Part shown: one piece after another, positions 8,257 to 16,935 of the stretch
Numbering within the stretch: the stretch's first letter is position 1
Layout of the letters: each line of letters starts with the position of its first letter
Assembly: GCA_013289665.1 (NCBI GenBank)
Contig: JABCZN010000013.1
Span: 1-64,000 of the forward strand
Direction of reading: 5' to 3'
DNA length: 64,000 nt
DNA from: Acidobacteriota bacterium
Lineage (GTDB): Bacteria > Acidobacteriota > Terriglobia > Acidiferrales > UBA7541
Translations under genes and position numbers: made by a program
Notes under the pieces: generated by a model
Database searches by the model: none
Told to the model about the DNA's origin: nothing
The model's input: the letters and a program-made list of their open reading frames with translations, nothing else

Positions 8257-8657
8257 AGGACTTGTGATCGATGGTAGTAGCATTTTCACAGTAACTCCAG
8301 TTCGCTTAGTGTGGGCGCCATGGGTTGTTATCTCCGCGCGCACGGTGTTATGTGCCGTGCCCTGCAGAACAGTCTCGGCACGGCTTAATACCGCTCCTTC
8401 CCACGATTGAATTTGCATAGGAACCGCGTCCACCGCAACCACGGGCGGCCACGTCCAAACGGCTTCGTCGGACGCGCGCAGAACTCCCCGCCTCCCTTCA
8501 CTCCTCACCGAGAACGCGCATCCGGTCAAGCACTGGCGTTACCAGGGATGCGGATTACATCCGGATAGATGCCGAGGCGGATCGCCACACAGCTAAGTCG
8601 TCGAACCGACAGAGCGATCACTTTACATTCATCGCCGGCGGCGATATTTTTCGATCT
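8257..8657. other. Intergenic region between divergent genes
   Basis: This separates the metallopeptidase (minus) from the methyltransferase (plus) and should contain both promoters. I found no strong sigma-70 match, tRNA, repeat or recognisable small gene. The open minus-strand frame through it has no known motif. Confidence 0.3.
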
Positions 8658-9374
8658 ATGAAAGCTACGAATTGGGAGTTTACGAATAGAGCGATGCTCT
8701 TCGGACTGATCTTTGCCTTCTCGTTTCCGCTCTACTTCTTGGATCACCAGAATTCAACTGCTGCGTTGGCTAGCTGGCTTGGATCCAAGCTGCAAAGGGA
8801 TCCGGATCTCGTCGCTCGTCTCCTGTTTGCTTTCGCCGCTGTTTTGCTGATTGTGGCCGCTCTCTTCCGCACCTGGGCCTCATCGTACCTCCGTGCCGAG
8901 GTGGTGTATGCGGCCGAAGTAAAGACTGACTCGCTGGTTGCCGATGGGCCTTATCGAATGGTGCGCAATCCCCTGTATTTCGCCAACGTGGTAATGGTCA
9001 TCGCCATGGGCGCCATGATGAGCCGGACCGGGTTCTTGCTGGCGGTGCTGGCGATGCTGGTGTTCAGCTATCGGCTGATCCTACGGGAAGAGGCCGAACT
9101 TCAGGCGAGCCAGGGCGAACAGTACGAGGGCTACCGAAAAGCGGTGCCGCGTCTCTGGCCAGCTCTGTGGCCGCGCATTGCTTCCGCCGGACGCCAAGCC
9201 AGGTGGGCTGATGGATTCAAGGCAGAATCGTGGTATTGGGGATTCGCAGCTGCACTCCTAGCCTTTGCCATAACTCTAAAACTCACGCTGTTTTTCGGGA
9301 TTTTGGCGGCAAGCCTAGTCATGTTCTGGGTGTCCTCAGTGGTTCTTCAAAAAAAGTCAAACTCTAAGGCCTGA
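8658..9374 (+). CDS. Membrane methyltransferase, isoprenylcysteine carboxyl methyltransferase family
   Basis: The 238-residue product has hydrophobic segments at about 14-30, 55-75, 110-140 and 195-235. The family signature is YRMVRNPLYFANV (about 97-109) followed by REEAELQASQGEQYEGYRKAVPR. This R-(H/N)P-x-Y plus E-E-x-L...Y-x-x-Y pattern is shared by bacterial ICMT/PEMT-like methyltransferases that bind S-adenosylmethionine at the membrane face. The acceptor is unknown. The gene is not in an operon with anything obvious. A second hydrophobic pair at the C-terminus makes it slightly longer than minimal family members. Confidence 0.8.
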   Translation: MKATNWEFTNRAMLFGLIFAFSFPLYFLDHQNSTAALASWLGSKLQRDPDLVARLLFAFAAVLLIVAALFRTWASSYLRAEVVYAAEVKTDSLVADGPYRMVRNPLYFANVVMVIAMGAMMSRTGFLLAVLAMLVFSYRLILREEAELQASQGEQYEGYRKAVPRLWPALWPRIASAGRQARWADGFKAESWYWGFAAALLAFAITLKLTLFFGILAASLVMFWVSSVVLQKKSNSKA

Positions 9375-9749
9375 CTCGAGTACACGTGGACGTGTTATCG
9401 GCTATTCGGGCCCGATAGGCCTTGCTGACTGGTCAATGACGCAGGGATCGCGGGGTGGGACGTGGAAGTGCCGGTATTCCCAGGGGACGATGACGAAGTA
9501 GAGGGAGAAGTCCGAGGCCGTTGAGTTTCGGAACGTGGTTGCGAAGTGCGGGACGCGGTGACGAACAGTTCCATTTCCGCACACTAATGAGGTTCCGTTC
9601 CATAAGGGAAGATCAGTTCCCTGTTTAGGCATTGCCATCCTGAGCGATTGCTATCTTTCTGAGTCAGTGTAAAAAGCCCAAGAACATATTCGAAGCGGCC
9701 AAAGCGGCTCTCAAGTCCAAGGATTCGTGTGTCGTACTTCACGCCGCCA
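9375..9749. other. Intergenic region, no gene supported
   Basis: A 78-residue minus-strand frame (9402-9638) is open here but has no motif I recognise and no clear ribosome binding site. It could be a decayed gene. The plus frame before the vapBC promoter reads KNIFEAAKAALKSKDSC without a start. Nothing else is seen. Confidence 0.3.
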
Positions 9750-9796
9750 TTGTTAGCCCGCAAGTTGTTGTGTATGATTTAACCCAGATATACACA
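9750..9796 (+). promoter_or_regulatory. vapBC promoter with overlapping operator dyad
   Basis: A sigma-70-like promoter is visible: TTGTTA at 9750-9755, a 17-base spacer and TATGAT at 9773-9778. An inverted repeat TGTGTAT (9769-9775) and ATACACA (9790-9796) overlaps the -10 box and the start region. This is where the VapB-VapC complex would be expected to bind and repress, as is usual for this family. The antitoxin start codon lies 14 bases downstream of the repeat. Confidence 0.65.
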
Positions 9797-9809
9797 CTTG
9801 GAGGTCACA

Positions 9810-10025
9810 ATGAGCCGGGCGCTAACGCGAACCAATCTCTTACTTGAATCTGGCAAGGTCCGACAGCTTCGCAAGACCCTCCATTCGCGCAGCAATTCTG
9901 AAGCGGTACGGCGAGTCATCGAGGAGCGGCTAGCTGTGGAAGCAGGTCTTGGAGCGTTGCGGGCCCTTCGAGAGCTAGGCGGTCCGGAGGATGTCTTCGG
10001 GCGTGCTTTAACGAAAAAGAAATGA
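9810..10025 (+). CDS. vapB: VapB-family antitoxin
   Basis: The ATG at 9810 has GGAGG seven bases upstream; an earlier in-frame ATG at 9798 lacks a site. The 71-residue protein MSRALTRTNLLLESGKVRQL has the ribbon-helix-helix pattern of VapB antitoxins: one strand, then helices with SNSEAVRRVIEERLA. Its C-terminal part (LRALRELGGPEDVFG) would insert into the toxin. The stop overlaps the toxin start (ATGA at 10022-10025). It should repress its own promoter through the dyad just upstream. Confidence 0.8.
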   Translation: MSRALTRTNLLLESGKVRQLRKTLHSRSNSEAVRRVIEERLAVEAGLGALRALRELGGPEDVFGRALTKKK

Positions 10026-10471
10026 GTTCACTGCCGCCCGGACTGCTCCTATTCGATACGGGCATTTACATCCGGTTTAGCCGAGGAGAGAAATACTTCT
10101 GGCTGGGCGAAGATGCTCGAATCTTCCAGCGCACTATTTTGACCGCGGTGGTGGCCGCCGAGCTCTACGCCGGTACCCACAGTCAAAAAGAAAAGCGAGC
10201 CCTGGATGAACTTTGTCAGGCTCACCGTGCTCTGGGCCATTTCTCTTCTCCCCCCGGCTCCGCTTGGATTGACACCGGCATTCTGCTCCGCCGCTCCCGC
10301 AGCACTTTAGGGCCAATGGATTTTGTCAGCCATTTTCGCGATCTACTAATTGCATCGGAAGCAATGCGAACGGGTGCCACACTGGTGACAGAGAATTCCC
10401 GAGATTTCGCGCGCTGGAGGTCGCTTCTTGTGTCGGCCAGGAAGACGCTGAAACTATTCAACCCGTCCTGA
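10022..10471 (+). CDS. vapC: VapC-family PIN-domain toxin (ribonuclease)
   Basis: The 149-residue product is a PIN domain. Acidic residues expected for Mg2+ binding are visible: D12 in FDTGIYI, E47 in AAELYAG, D107 in FRDLLIASEA and D128 in VTENSRDF. VapC toxins cleave specific tRNA or rRNA sites. Expression is coupled to the antitoxin by a 4-base overlap. Length is slightly above the family average because of an insertion around residues 70-85. A degenerate piece of a second VapC lies 400 bases downstream on the other strand. Confidence 0.85.
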   Translation: MSSLPPGLLLFDTGIYIRFSRGEKYFWLGEDARIFQRTILTAVVAAELYAGTHSQKEKRALDELCQAHRALGHFSSPPGSAWIDTGILLRRSRSTLGPMDFVSHFRDLLIASEAMRTGATLVTENSRDFARWRSLLVSARKTLKLFNPS

Positions 10472-10728
10472 CCTGATGCAGTCCTTGCAACCGACAAGTT
10501 TGGAGTTGTCGAAAGCTTGTGGTGACCGACGTGACCCGCCACGATCTGCTGCACATCACAAAAGGCAAGATCTTGGAAGCGTGCGATTCAAATTTGGAGC
10601 AACGCCAACTCGGGTTCATGGCGACAATCGCAACTCCAAACCCGAGCCAATACCAAAGCTGGCCTCCATTTGACTCCAATTGAAGTGAATACCGGGCAGT
10701 AACGCCTTGCATTGGTCGATTGTATTTG
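10472..10728. other. Intergenic region, nothing recognised
   Basis: Open frames on both strands here have no domain, start site or similarity that I recognise. The stretch lies between VapBC and the tRNA-like and vapC remnants and is probably decayed accessory DNA. Confidence 0.3.
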
Positions 10729-10751
10729 TTCGATTCCCGTCACCCGCTTCA
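10729..10751 (+). repeat. tRNA 3'-end-like fragment (possible attachment-site remnant)
   Basis: The sequence contains a T-loop (TTCGATT), a 3' T-stem half (CCCGT) and CACCCGC followed by TTCA. This is how the last 20-odd bases of a tRNA look. No matching 5' half lies upstream. Integrases of genomic islands often leave such 3' ends as attachment-site copies. The similarity is short, so chance is possible. Confidence 0.35.
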
Positions 10752-10845
10752 GATTCAAAGTAGTTGGCTACATCGCAATCCTGACGCCACTGCCGGAGTA
10801 AACTGCGTTTCGCAGAGTCTCCGGCGCACCGGAGCTTGCAGGGAA

Positions 10846-10990
10846 TCATCTCCAGTCTTCGGTCTGCAATCCCGGCACCCGCGCGAATTCCGTTGTGTTG
10901 CTTGTGACCATGGTGGCTCCCAAGCTCAGCGCCTGGGCGGCAATGAAGGTGTCCAAGGCGCCAATCGCCGTGACTGAGTGAGGGGGAATC
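10846..10990 (-). pseudogene. VapC C-terminal remnant
   Basis: On the minus strand one frame ends in IGALDTFIAAQALSLGATMV, then TSNTTEFARVPGLQTEDWR and a stop at 10846-10848. This matches the last third of PIN-domain VapC toxins: G-x-x-D-x-x-I-A at the third acidic site, then G-A-T-x-V-T-x-N and the F-x-R-V-x-G-L ending. No N-terminal two thirds can be found in frame upstream. It is a second, dead toxin copy near the intact VapBC. Confidence 0.65.
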
Positions 10991-11048
10991 GCGCTGACAT
11001 TTCGGTTTTACCCGAACGGTTGGGCTTCTGCCCTCGTAATTGCTGCGA

Positions 11049-11149
11049 CAACGGTCTTGTCGACCGTTGCCAGGATTCGCTGGGGTGCCAACATCACCGA
11101 ACCCTTCGGTGTTCGCCGAAGGGTTGCTAGCTCGAATCTGGCCCGGAGA
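11049..11149. repeat. Two tandem hairpins and a second tRNA-3'-like fragment
   Basis: CAACGGTC (11049-11056) pairs with GACCGTTG (11062-11069). AACCCTTCGG (11100-11109) pairs perfectly with CCGAAGGGTT (11116-11125). Directly after it, GCTAG-CTCGAAT-CTGGC (11126-11142) looks like a tRNA T arm, followed by CCGGAGA as an acceptor-like end. There is no full tRNA. This may be an attachment-site scar or a decayed element end. Confidence 0.35.
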
Positions 11150-11291
11150 GCTCAAATTCCCCTTCTCTTTCAAATAGTTACGAATGGCCCGTTCTCGCGT
11201 TTAAGTCGTGGACCCTCGAGTGTCATATTGGAGTATGGAAAACGCGTCAGCGAGGGGTGACGTGCCCCTCCTGGAAATTCAATTCTGGGAA

Positions 11292-11330
11292 TAGAAAGCG
11301 GAGCCGCGACCTTTGGGGGGCACGGCTCCG
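11292..11330 (-). terminator. Intrinsic terminator of the TonB-dependent receptor gene
   Basis: Reading the minus strand, CGGAGCCG (11330-11323) pairs with CGGCTCCG (11306-11299), with a 16-base loop, and is followed by CTTTCTAT. It lies about 40 bases after the receptor stop codon. The stem is perfect but the U tract is weak, so termination efficiency is uncertain. Confidence 0.6.
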
Positions 11331-11370
11331 TTTGGGGTGGAGGTACACTGAGAGCGACCGGGTGGGGCCC

Positions 11371-14300
11371 TCAGAAAGTGTATTTCAAACCAAACTGAAT
11401 TTGACGGGCGCCCTGTGATGTAAAGATCTCGCCATAGTTCGAAGCGCCCGCTGTGTGCTGCCCGCTGTACTCTTGTCCGAAATTAAAGTTCGGCGTATTC
11501 GTAAAGTTTAGGGCATCCATCCGAAACTCGAGCGAATGCCGCTCTGTGAAATGGAAGTCCTTCGCGATGCTGAGATCGGCGTCTTTATATCCGGGGCCGT
11601 CGAAAGCGCCGACGGGGCAATTGCCAAACGTTCCTGCCGCAGGGGTCGTTACGGCAGCTGGATTCAGGAAGGTGACACCGCCGGTAACGGGGTCAAAGGT
11701 CATGGGCACACGAGAGGAAACCCCTTTGACGCAATTCGCGCGAGTCGAGAACCCGCCGGTACCGGACGTATCGCTACTGGCAAAAATAGTCTGCGCAAAG
11801 CCCGAGTGGAACACAAAGCTGGAGCTTACGCGCCAGCCGCCAATGACATAATTCAGGGCGTTGCCGACACTGCTGGCATACCGCCGGCCGTGACCGAAGG
11901 GCAGTTCGTAGACCACGTATCCGTTGAACAACGAAGCGATATTTTGCGGACATTTGCCGTAATCGCCCTGCTGATCATAAGGATTTTGGGGGAATGCCCA
12001 ACCGGCGATGGTTTGCGCTTCGGTGGGGACGTTGTCGCCATACTGGCCGTAGAATCCAGGCGTGTCGCTCAGGCATTTCGACCAGGTGTAGTTGACTTGC
12101 GCCTGCAGGCCGCGGGTGAAGTGCTCCTGAAGGACCAACTGCAGCGCGTTGTAGGTGCTGATTCCATTGGAGAGGGTATAACGCCCTTGTCCAATTTCAC
12201 CGAGTAACGTCGGATTCAGGAACGGCGAGGGCGTAATGGTGCCATCCGCATTGAGCTGTTTCTGCTGCAGCATGATGATGTTGGAGAGGTGCTGATTGCT
12301 TTGGCCAACGTAGCCGGCTTGAACTGTGGTGGAATTACCGAACTGATGTTGGACAGTCAGGTTCCATTGGTAGTGCACGGCAGGGCGAAGGTTCGTGTCA
12401 AAGGCGTGAATGTTCACGCCCTTGAAGCAGACAGGATCGAAAGCGACTGCAAGCGCGAGCGTACAGCCTTTCGGAAAACCGACAAAGCCTTGATCAAGGG
12501 TGCTTCCGGGAAGGTTGGTGGTGGGCGCGAAAGTGACGTTGTGCGCGGTCTCAAACGGCGGATTCTGCGTGAGCAGATTGTTAACGCCGTTGCTCTCGGT
12601 GAAGTTTGATACACCGTAAGCGGCGCGGAACACTGTATTTTTCACGAAGTCCGGCTGCCACGCGATACCAATGCGCGGCTGAAAATTCGTGATGCCGTTA
12701 TACTGGTTATATAGGGCACTAGACCCATTGTTCGTGGTGGGAGTGATGATTGCGCCGCCAATTAGCCCGTAGTTGACAGCGTTGCCTTCCGCCGCGGCGC
12801 GAGGAGTGTTCACCTCCCAACGAAGACCGAGGTTCAAGGTCAGATTGCGACGAAGCCGCCAACTGTCTTGTCCGTAGAGAGCGAATATGCTGTTTTGCAT
12901 GTGGCGATTTCCGACTCCTTCACCAATGCCAAGGTTGTTTGGGAGGCCGAGCATGAAGTCAGCGAGTCCCGCGCCGCCCGAAGTTCCTCCGGGGCCATTA
13001 CCGGTGTATTGGCCGTTGAAATTGAAGAAGCCTGCCAAGCCTTCATTGCCAGGATAGAGGAAGTTGTCGCGATAGCGATTGAACTGAAAACCAAAATGAA
13101 ACTCGTGATTGTTATAGGTCTTTGAGACGGAATCACTAACCTGAATGACCGTGTCGGCAAATGTGTTGAACTGGGCGAGATTGTTGCCAATATTGGTCAC
13201 GTTGCCAAAAAGGCCTTGTAACGAAGGAAGGAAGGGGCTGGTTGAGCCCGGAATATTAAACATCTGCGGGAGATTCTGGCCGGTCGGATTGGTATAACCC
13301 TGGCTGACCGGAAAGTAGCTAAGGCCCATGCGAAAGTCGTTGAGTAGAGTTGGCCCGAGAGTGTGGGTCCAATCGATAACGCCGCTGCGCAATGGATAGG
13401 TAAAGTCCGTGAAACCGTTGCTGGCGAGAAGAAACGTTTGAGTGGTCGGATTGCGAACAGATTGCTGCGAATAGCGGCCAGAGACATGATCCGCATCGGT
13501 AGGAATCCAATCAATCTTGAAGTCACCCTGATCGGCGCTATTGTTAACGCGCTGCTGGTAATTCAAAATGTTAGTTCCGGAGACGCTGGGCATCGGATAG
13601 AGGGATGAAGTGACGACGGCCACAGCGGCCGGACTGAGCGTCAGGCCGTCAGCGGTCAAATTGTTGAACGGAATCGCGGTGCGCGCTGTGGGGGCGACAC
13701 CCGCTTGAGGCGCATAGAGCTGCTGCGGCGCAGGCAGGTTCTTGGCATTCAAGCAATTGCCTGCGGCGTCGAAATGATTGGTCCCCACATCAGTGCATAT
13801 CTCACCGAAATTGCCGGCGCGCTCGGCGCCGCTCATGACGAACACCTGTGGCGTGGAGGTAGTCGGATTTCGCAATCCTTCATAGTCGGCAAAAAAGAAT
13901 AGCCGATTCTTGATGATTGACCCGCCCACGAGGGCTCCGAACTGATTGAAACGCAGGGAGGCTCTCGGAATTTGGTTGTTTGGATTGATCTTGTTGCTCC
14001 ATTCGTTCGCGTTCAGATCGCTGTTGCGGAGAAACTCGAAGGCGCCGCCATGGTAGTCATTGGTTCCGGACTTGATCGAGGTATTGAGAATACCCCCCAG
14101 GAAGTTGCCAAATTCAGCGGACGGATTCTGCGTAATGAGGTTAACTTCCTGAATGGCGTCTGGACTCGGCGAGTACGCCACTTCGTTGTTGTCGTGCTGA
14201 TTGTTGTCGAGCCCGTCGAGAATGTAGTTGCTGGTCTGTTCGCGGTTCCCGTTTATATATGGCCGGCCGACCTGAAACGTGTTTTGTCCGGAAGTAAAGG

Positions 14301-14823
14301 ATCCTGGATTGGTGCTGACGACGCCCGGAGCCAACAAAGTGAGTTCGCCGTAGTTCCGAGTGATGAGAGGAATACTCTCGGTCACGATGTGATCGAGATG
14401 CGTGCCCAGTTCAGTGGTTTCTGTTTGCAACAGAGGCGCGGCGCTGGTAATTTCCACTGTCTCGGAGACCACGCCAACCACCAACTGCACGTCCACGCGC
14501 GCGACCTGGTTTAGCACGAGCTCGAACGCCGGGCGCACGGCCGTGCGGAACCCTTTTGCTTCGATTTTGATTTCGTAGCGGCCGATCTGCAAACGTGTGA
14601 GATAGTAAGCGCCGTCGGCGTTCGTCTCCGTCGGATAAGAAATGTCACGCGCGACATCGCGCGCCGTGATGGATGCGCCAGCAATGGGCCCGCCGCTCGG
14701 ATCAGTGACCCTGCCGGTGATGCCGGCAGTTACTTCTTGTCCCCGTGCAATATGTGCCCCGCAGGTGAGCGCCAGCAACATCATCACTGCGATTGCGATA
14801 CCAACCGACTTGCTGTTCTTCAT
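11371..14823 (-). CDS. Oar-like TonB-dependent receptor with carboxypeptidase regulatory domain
   Basis: The ATG at 14823 has GGAGG seven bases upstream. A signal peptide covers residues 1-29. Residues about 30-115 form a carboxypeptidase-regulatory-like beta-sandwich (GITGRVTDPSGGPIAGASIT). A plug domain follows (VEITSAAPLLQTETTELG), then a long outer-membrane beta-barrel ending in the aromatic QFGLKYTF. At 1,150 residues this is the usual size for acidobacterial Oar-like receptors, which import oligosaccharides or peptides with TonB energy. It is transcribed divergently from a GntR regulator and amino-sugar genes, so I infer a GlcNAc- or muropeptide-containing ligand. A promoter with an overlapping dyad lies upstream. 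Confidence 0.85.
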   Translation of the reverse strand: MKNSKSVGIAIAVMMLLALTCGAHIARGQEVTAGITGRVTDPSGGPIAGASITARDVARDISYPTETNADGAYYLTRLQIGRYEIKIEAKGFRTAVRPAFELVLNQVARVDVQLVVGVVSETVEITSAAPLLQTETTELGTHLDHIVTESIPLITRNYGELTLLAPGVVSTNPGSFTSGQNTFQVGRPYINGNREQTSNYILDGLDNNQHDNNEVAYSPSPDAIQEVNLITQNPSAEFGNFLGGILNTSIKSGTNDYHGGAFEFLRNSDLNANEWSNKINPNNQIPRASLRFNQFGALVGGSIIKNRLFFFADYEGLRNPTTSTPQVFVMSGAERAGNFGEICTDVGTNHFDAAGNCLNAKNLPAPQQLYAPQAGVAPTARTAIPFNNLTADGLTLSPAAVAVVTSSLYPMPSVSGTNILNYQQRVNNSADQGDFKIDWIPTDADHVSGRYSQQSVRNPTTQTFLLASNGFTDFTYPLRSGVIDWTHTLGPTLLNDFRMGLSYFPVSQGYTNPTGQNLPQMFNIPGSTSPFLPSLQGLFGNVTNIGNNLAQFNTFADTVIQVSDSVSKTYNNHEFHFGFQFNRYRDNFLYPGNEGLAGFFNFNGQYTGNGPGGTSGGAGLADFMLGLPNNLGIGEGVGNRHMQNSIFALYGQDSWRLRRNLTLNLGLRWEVNTPRAAAEGNAVNYGLIGGAIITPTTNNGSSALYNQYNGITNFQPRIGIAWQPDFVKNTVFRAAYGVSNFTESNGVNNLLTQNPPFETAHNVTFAPTTNLPGSTLDQGFVGFPKGCTLALAVAFDPVCFKGVNIHAFDTNLRPAVHYQWNLTVQHQFGNSTTVQAGYVGQSNQHLSNIIMLQQKQLNADGTITPSPFLNPTLLGEIGQGRYTLSNGISTYNALQLVLQEHFTRGLQAQVNYTWSKCLSDTPGFYGQYGDNVPTEAQTIAGWAFPQNPYDQQGDYGKCPQNIASLFNGYVVYELPFGHGRRYASSVGNALNYVIGGWRVSSSFVFHSGFAQTIFASSDTSGTGGFSTRANCVKGVSSRVPMTFDPVTGGVTFLNPAAVTTPAAGTFGNCPVGAFDGPGYKDADLSIAKDFHFTERHSLEFRMDALNFTNTPNFNFGQEYSGQHTAGASNYGEIFTSQGARQIQFGLKYTF

Positions 14824-14910
14824 TGCAAACCCTCCGATTCGAGCGCCGCGGCGATTCGGCGGCCCCACGATCTGTTCATTTCTCCCCGACAGTGACATGC
14901 ACCCTGAACT

Positions 14911-14962
14911 GCTATATGGCCCGATGCTGTGTAGCTATATAGCACCAAATAATGGTTGTCAA
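14911..14962 (-). promoter_or_regulatory. Promoter of the receptor gene with candidate GntR operator repeats
   Basis: On the minus strand TTGACA (14962-14957) is followed after 17 bases by TATAGC (14939-14934). The perfect palindrome GCTATATAGC (14934-14943) covers this -10 box, and a near-identical GCTATATGGC lies at 14911-14920, 23 bases away. A related GCTATAGC occurs at 15001-15008 nearer the regulator gene. I infer these to be binding sites of the divergently encoded GntR protein. They are not the published NagR consensus. Confidence 0.5.
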
Positions 14963-15197
14963 TAGAAAAGTTATGATTTATAAGGGTTCTACGATTGAGA
15001 GCTATAGCGGTTCACATTGTCGCTCTATATCACCACAAGCAGTGGAGCGGTGCGGGATGAGATGTTCGAGCGGCGGCCACGGGCTGCGAGACGGGGAAAA
15101 TGCCTGCTGCGGGACTGCTAATCCGATTTTCTAGAGGGCTATTCGCGGTATTTTCATATTTCTTGTAGTAGGCTAGCCGCAACTGTCGGGGGAAAGA

Positions 15198-15920
15198 ATG
15201 CAGCGCAAGAGCCGGAATGGGTTGCCCGCGTATCAGCGGATTCAGAGCGTCATCCGTAAGCGCATTGACGCCGGCCACCTGCGGCCGGGCGATGTCGTTG
15301 CTTCGGAACGAGACCTCGCGAAGATTCACGAAGTGAGTTTAATGACCGCCCGGCACGCTCTGGCCTCGCTGGAACGCGAAGGCGTCGTCGAGCGCCGTCG
15401 GGGCATCGGCACCTTCGTGGCCGCGCCCAAAATCCACTTCAACAAGTTGATGAGCTACACCGAGCAGATGGCCAGCCGCAGTCTCACGGCCAGCACCAAA
15501 ATCCTCTTCGCCAAAGTCATCCGCCACGAGCAGGAAGCCACGGCCCGCTTGTCTCTTCCTCCGACGAGCGCCATCATCAAGCTCGAACGCCTGCGCAGCG
15601 CGGTGGACGAGCCCTTTGCACTCGAAACTTGCTACCTCTCCCATGCGCAATTCCCCGATTTACTCTCGGTCCCGCTGGCTCGAGAGTCCTTGTTCGCCAC
15701 GCTCGAGCGCGATTACAAAGTAGAGCTGGGCTATGCCGACGAAGAAATTGATGCCACCGCCGCGGACCCGCGGATTGCCGATCTGCTCGCCGTCCCGCGG
15801 CGCGAGCCGCTACTTCGCATTCGTCAAGTCATTTATTCCACTCAAGGGAAGGCTGTGATTTATGTGCTGGGCTTCTACCGCTCGGACCGTCACAACCTGG
15901 TGATTCGCCGTTTCCGGTAG
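15198..15920 (+). CDS. GntR/HutC-family transcriptional regulator
   Basis: The 240-residue protein has an N-terminal winged helix-turn-helix of GntR type (residues about 10-75: YQRIQSVIRKRIDAGHLRPG, SERDLAKIHEVSLMTARHAL). A UTRA ligand-binding domain of the HutC subfamily follows (about 90-235). Regulators of this class, such as NagR and DasR, sense GlcN-6-P or GlcNAc-6-P. The nagB gene begins 80 bases downstream, so the same ligand class is likely here. It is divergent from the receptor, with dyads between the two genes that it may bind. The start gives a normal-length protein with a GGGGGAAAG ribosome binding site. Confidence 0.85.
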   Translation: MQRKSRNGLPAYQRIQSVIRKRIDAGHLRPGDVVASERDLAKIHEVSLMTARHALASLEREGVVERRRGIGTFVAAPKIHFNKLMSYTEQMASRSLTASTKILFAKVIRHEQEATARLSLPPTSAIIKLERLRSAVDEPFALETCYLSHAQFPDLLSVPLARESLFATLERDYKVELGYADEEIDATAADPRIADLLAVPRREPLLRIRQVIYSTQGKAVIYVLGFYRSDRHNLVIRRFR

Positions 15921-16000
15921 CTCCTGGCAGTTGCGGACTCGCGCTTGTCTCGCGGGAGTTGCGGGCTCGATTTGCAACGCAAACTTCGGAAGGCTCTTAC

Positions 16001-16795
16001 ATGCTGGTGGTACTGAAGCGCGATCAGGAAGAGGTTGGCCGCCACGCCGCCCATTTCGTTGCGAGCGCGATTCGCAGGAAGGCGTCGCTTACGCTCGGCT
16101 TGGCCACCGGCAATACCATGGTTGGCGTATACCGTGAACTCGTGCGCTTGCATCGGGAGGATCATCTCGATTTTTCGCGCGTCACCACATTTAATTTGGA
16201 CGAATATTTTGGACTGTCTCCCGAACACACCGAAAGCTTTCACCATGCCATGCACGAACACTTCTTCTCTCACGTAAACGTCAATCCGCGCAACATTCAT
16301 ATCCCCGATGGCGCAATCGCCGGAGATTGTGAAGAATACTGCTCCGCTTACGAGCAAGCCATCCGTGATGCGGGCGGAATCGATCTCCAGATTCTCGGCA
16401 TCGGGCGCAATGGCCACATTGGCTTTAATGAACCAACCTCGAGCATCGGATCAAGAACACGCCTCAAAGTTCTGAGTGAGCAAACCATTGAAGACAATCG
16501 AAAACTCTTCGCCGCCGGAGAGGAGATTCCCCAGTGCGCCATCACTATGGGGATTGGAACCATTCTCGAGGCCCGCAGGATTCTCCTGCTCGCATCAGGA
16601 GAAGCCAAAGCGGCAGCGGTCGCAAAATCAATCGAGGGCCCGATCACTTCCTCGGTGACGGCCTCTGCGCTTCAGCTCCATCCGGATGTCACCTTTCTCC
16701 TGGATGAGGCTGCTTCCATGGCTCTAACGCAGCGCGAGTACTACATGAAGGTTTTGAAAATGACGGCAATGCTCACCCCGAGCCGTCTCACGTGA
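16001..16795 (+). CDS. nagB: Glucosamine-6-phosphate deaminase
   Basis: I start at MLVVLKRDQEEVG (16001); the frame is open to 15959 but only the later ATG fits the family N-terminus. The 264-residue protein shows LATGNTM (phosphate-binding loop), FNLDEYFGL (D67, with catalytic acid role) and LGIGRNGHIGFNEP (H139, E144). These match the NagB active site that converts glucosamine-6-phosphate to fructose-6-phosphate and ammonia. It follows the GntR regulator in the same direction and is probably in one transcript with it. A NagA deacetylase is not present in the window. Confidence 0.92.
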   Translation: MLVVLKRDQEEVGRHAAHFVASAIRRKASLTLGLATGNTMVGVYRELVRLHREDHLDFSRVTTFNLDEYFGLSPEHTESFHHAMHEHFFSHVNVNPRNIHIPDGAIAGDCEEYCSAYEQAIRDAGGIDLQILGIGRNGHIGFNEPTSSIGSRTRLKVLSEQTIEDNRKLFAAGEEIPQCAITMGIGTILEARRILLLASGEAKAAAVAKSIEGPITSSVTASALQLHPDVTFLLDEAASMALTQREYYMKVLKMTAMLTPSRLT

Positions 16796-16935
16796 GTTTT
16801 GCCAAGTAGGGTAGTCTTGTCAATTTGGGAAGTTGGGCAAAGGAAATAACGATGAGTGCCCAGTCATCTCACGGGCCTCTACCGGCATCAAAGATTTGAA
16901 GTCTATTCGCTTGAGTTAAGATAGCTTGGCCCTCA

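Noticed and set aside
9402..9638. 78-residue minus-strand frame with even codon composition
   Set aside because: No ribosome binding site, no domain and no partner. It could be a decayed gene but cannot be supported.
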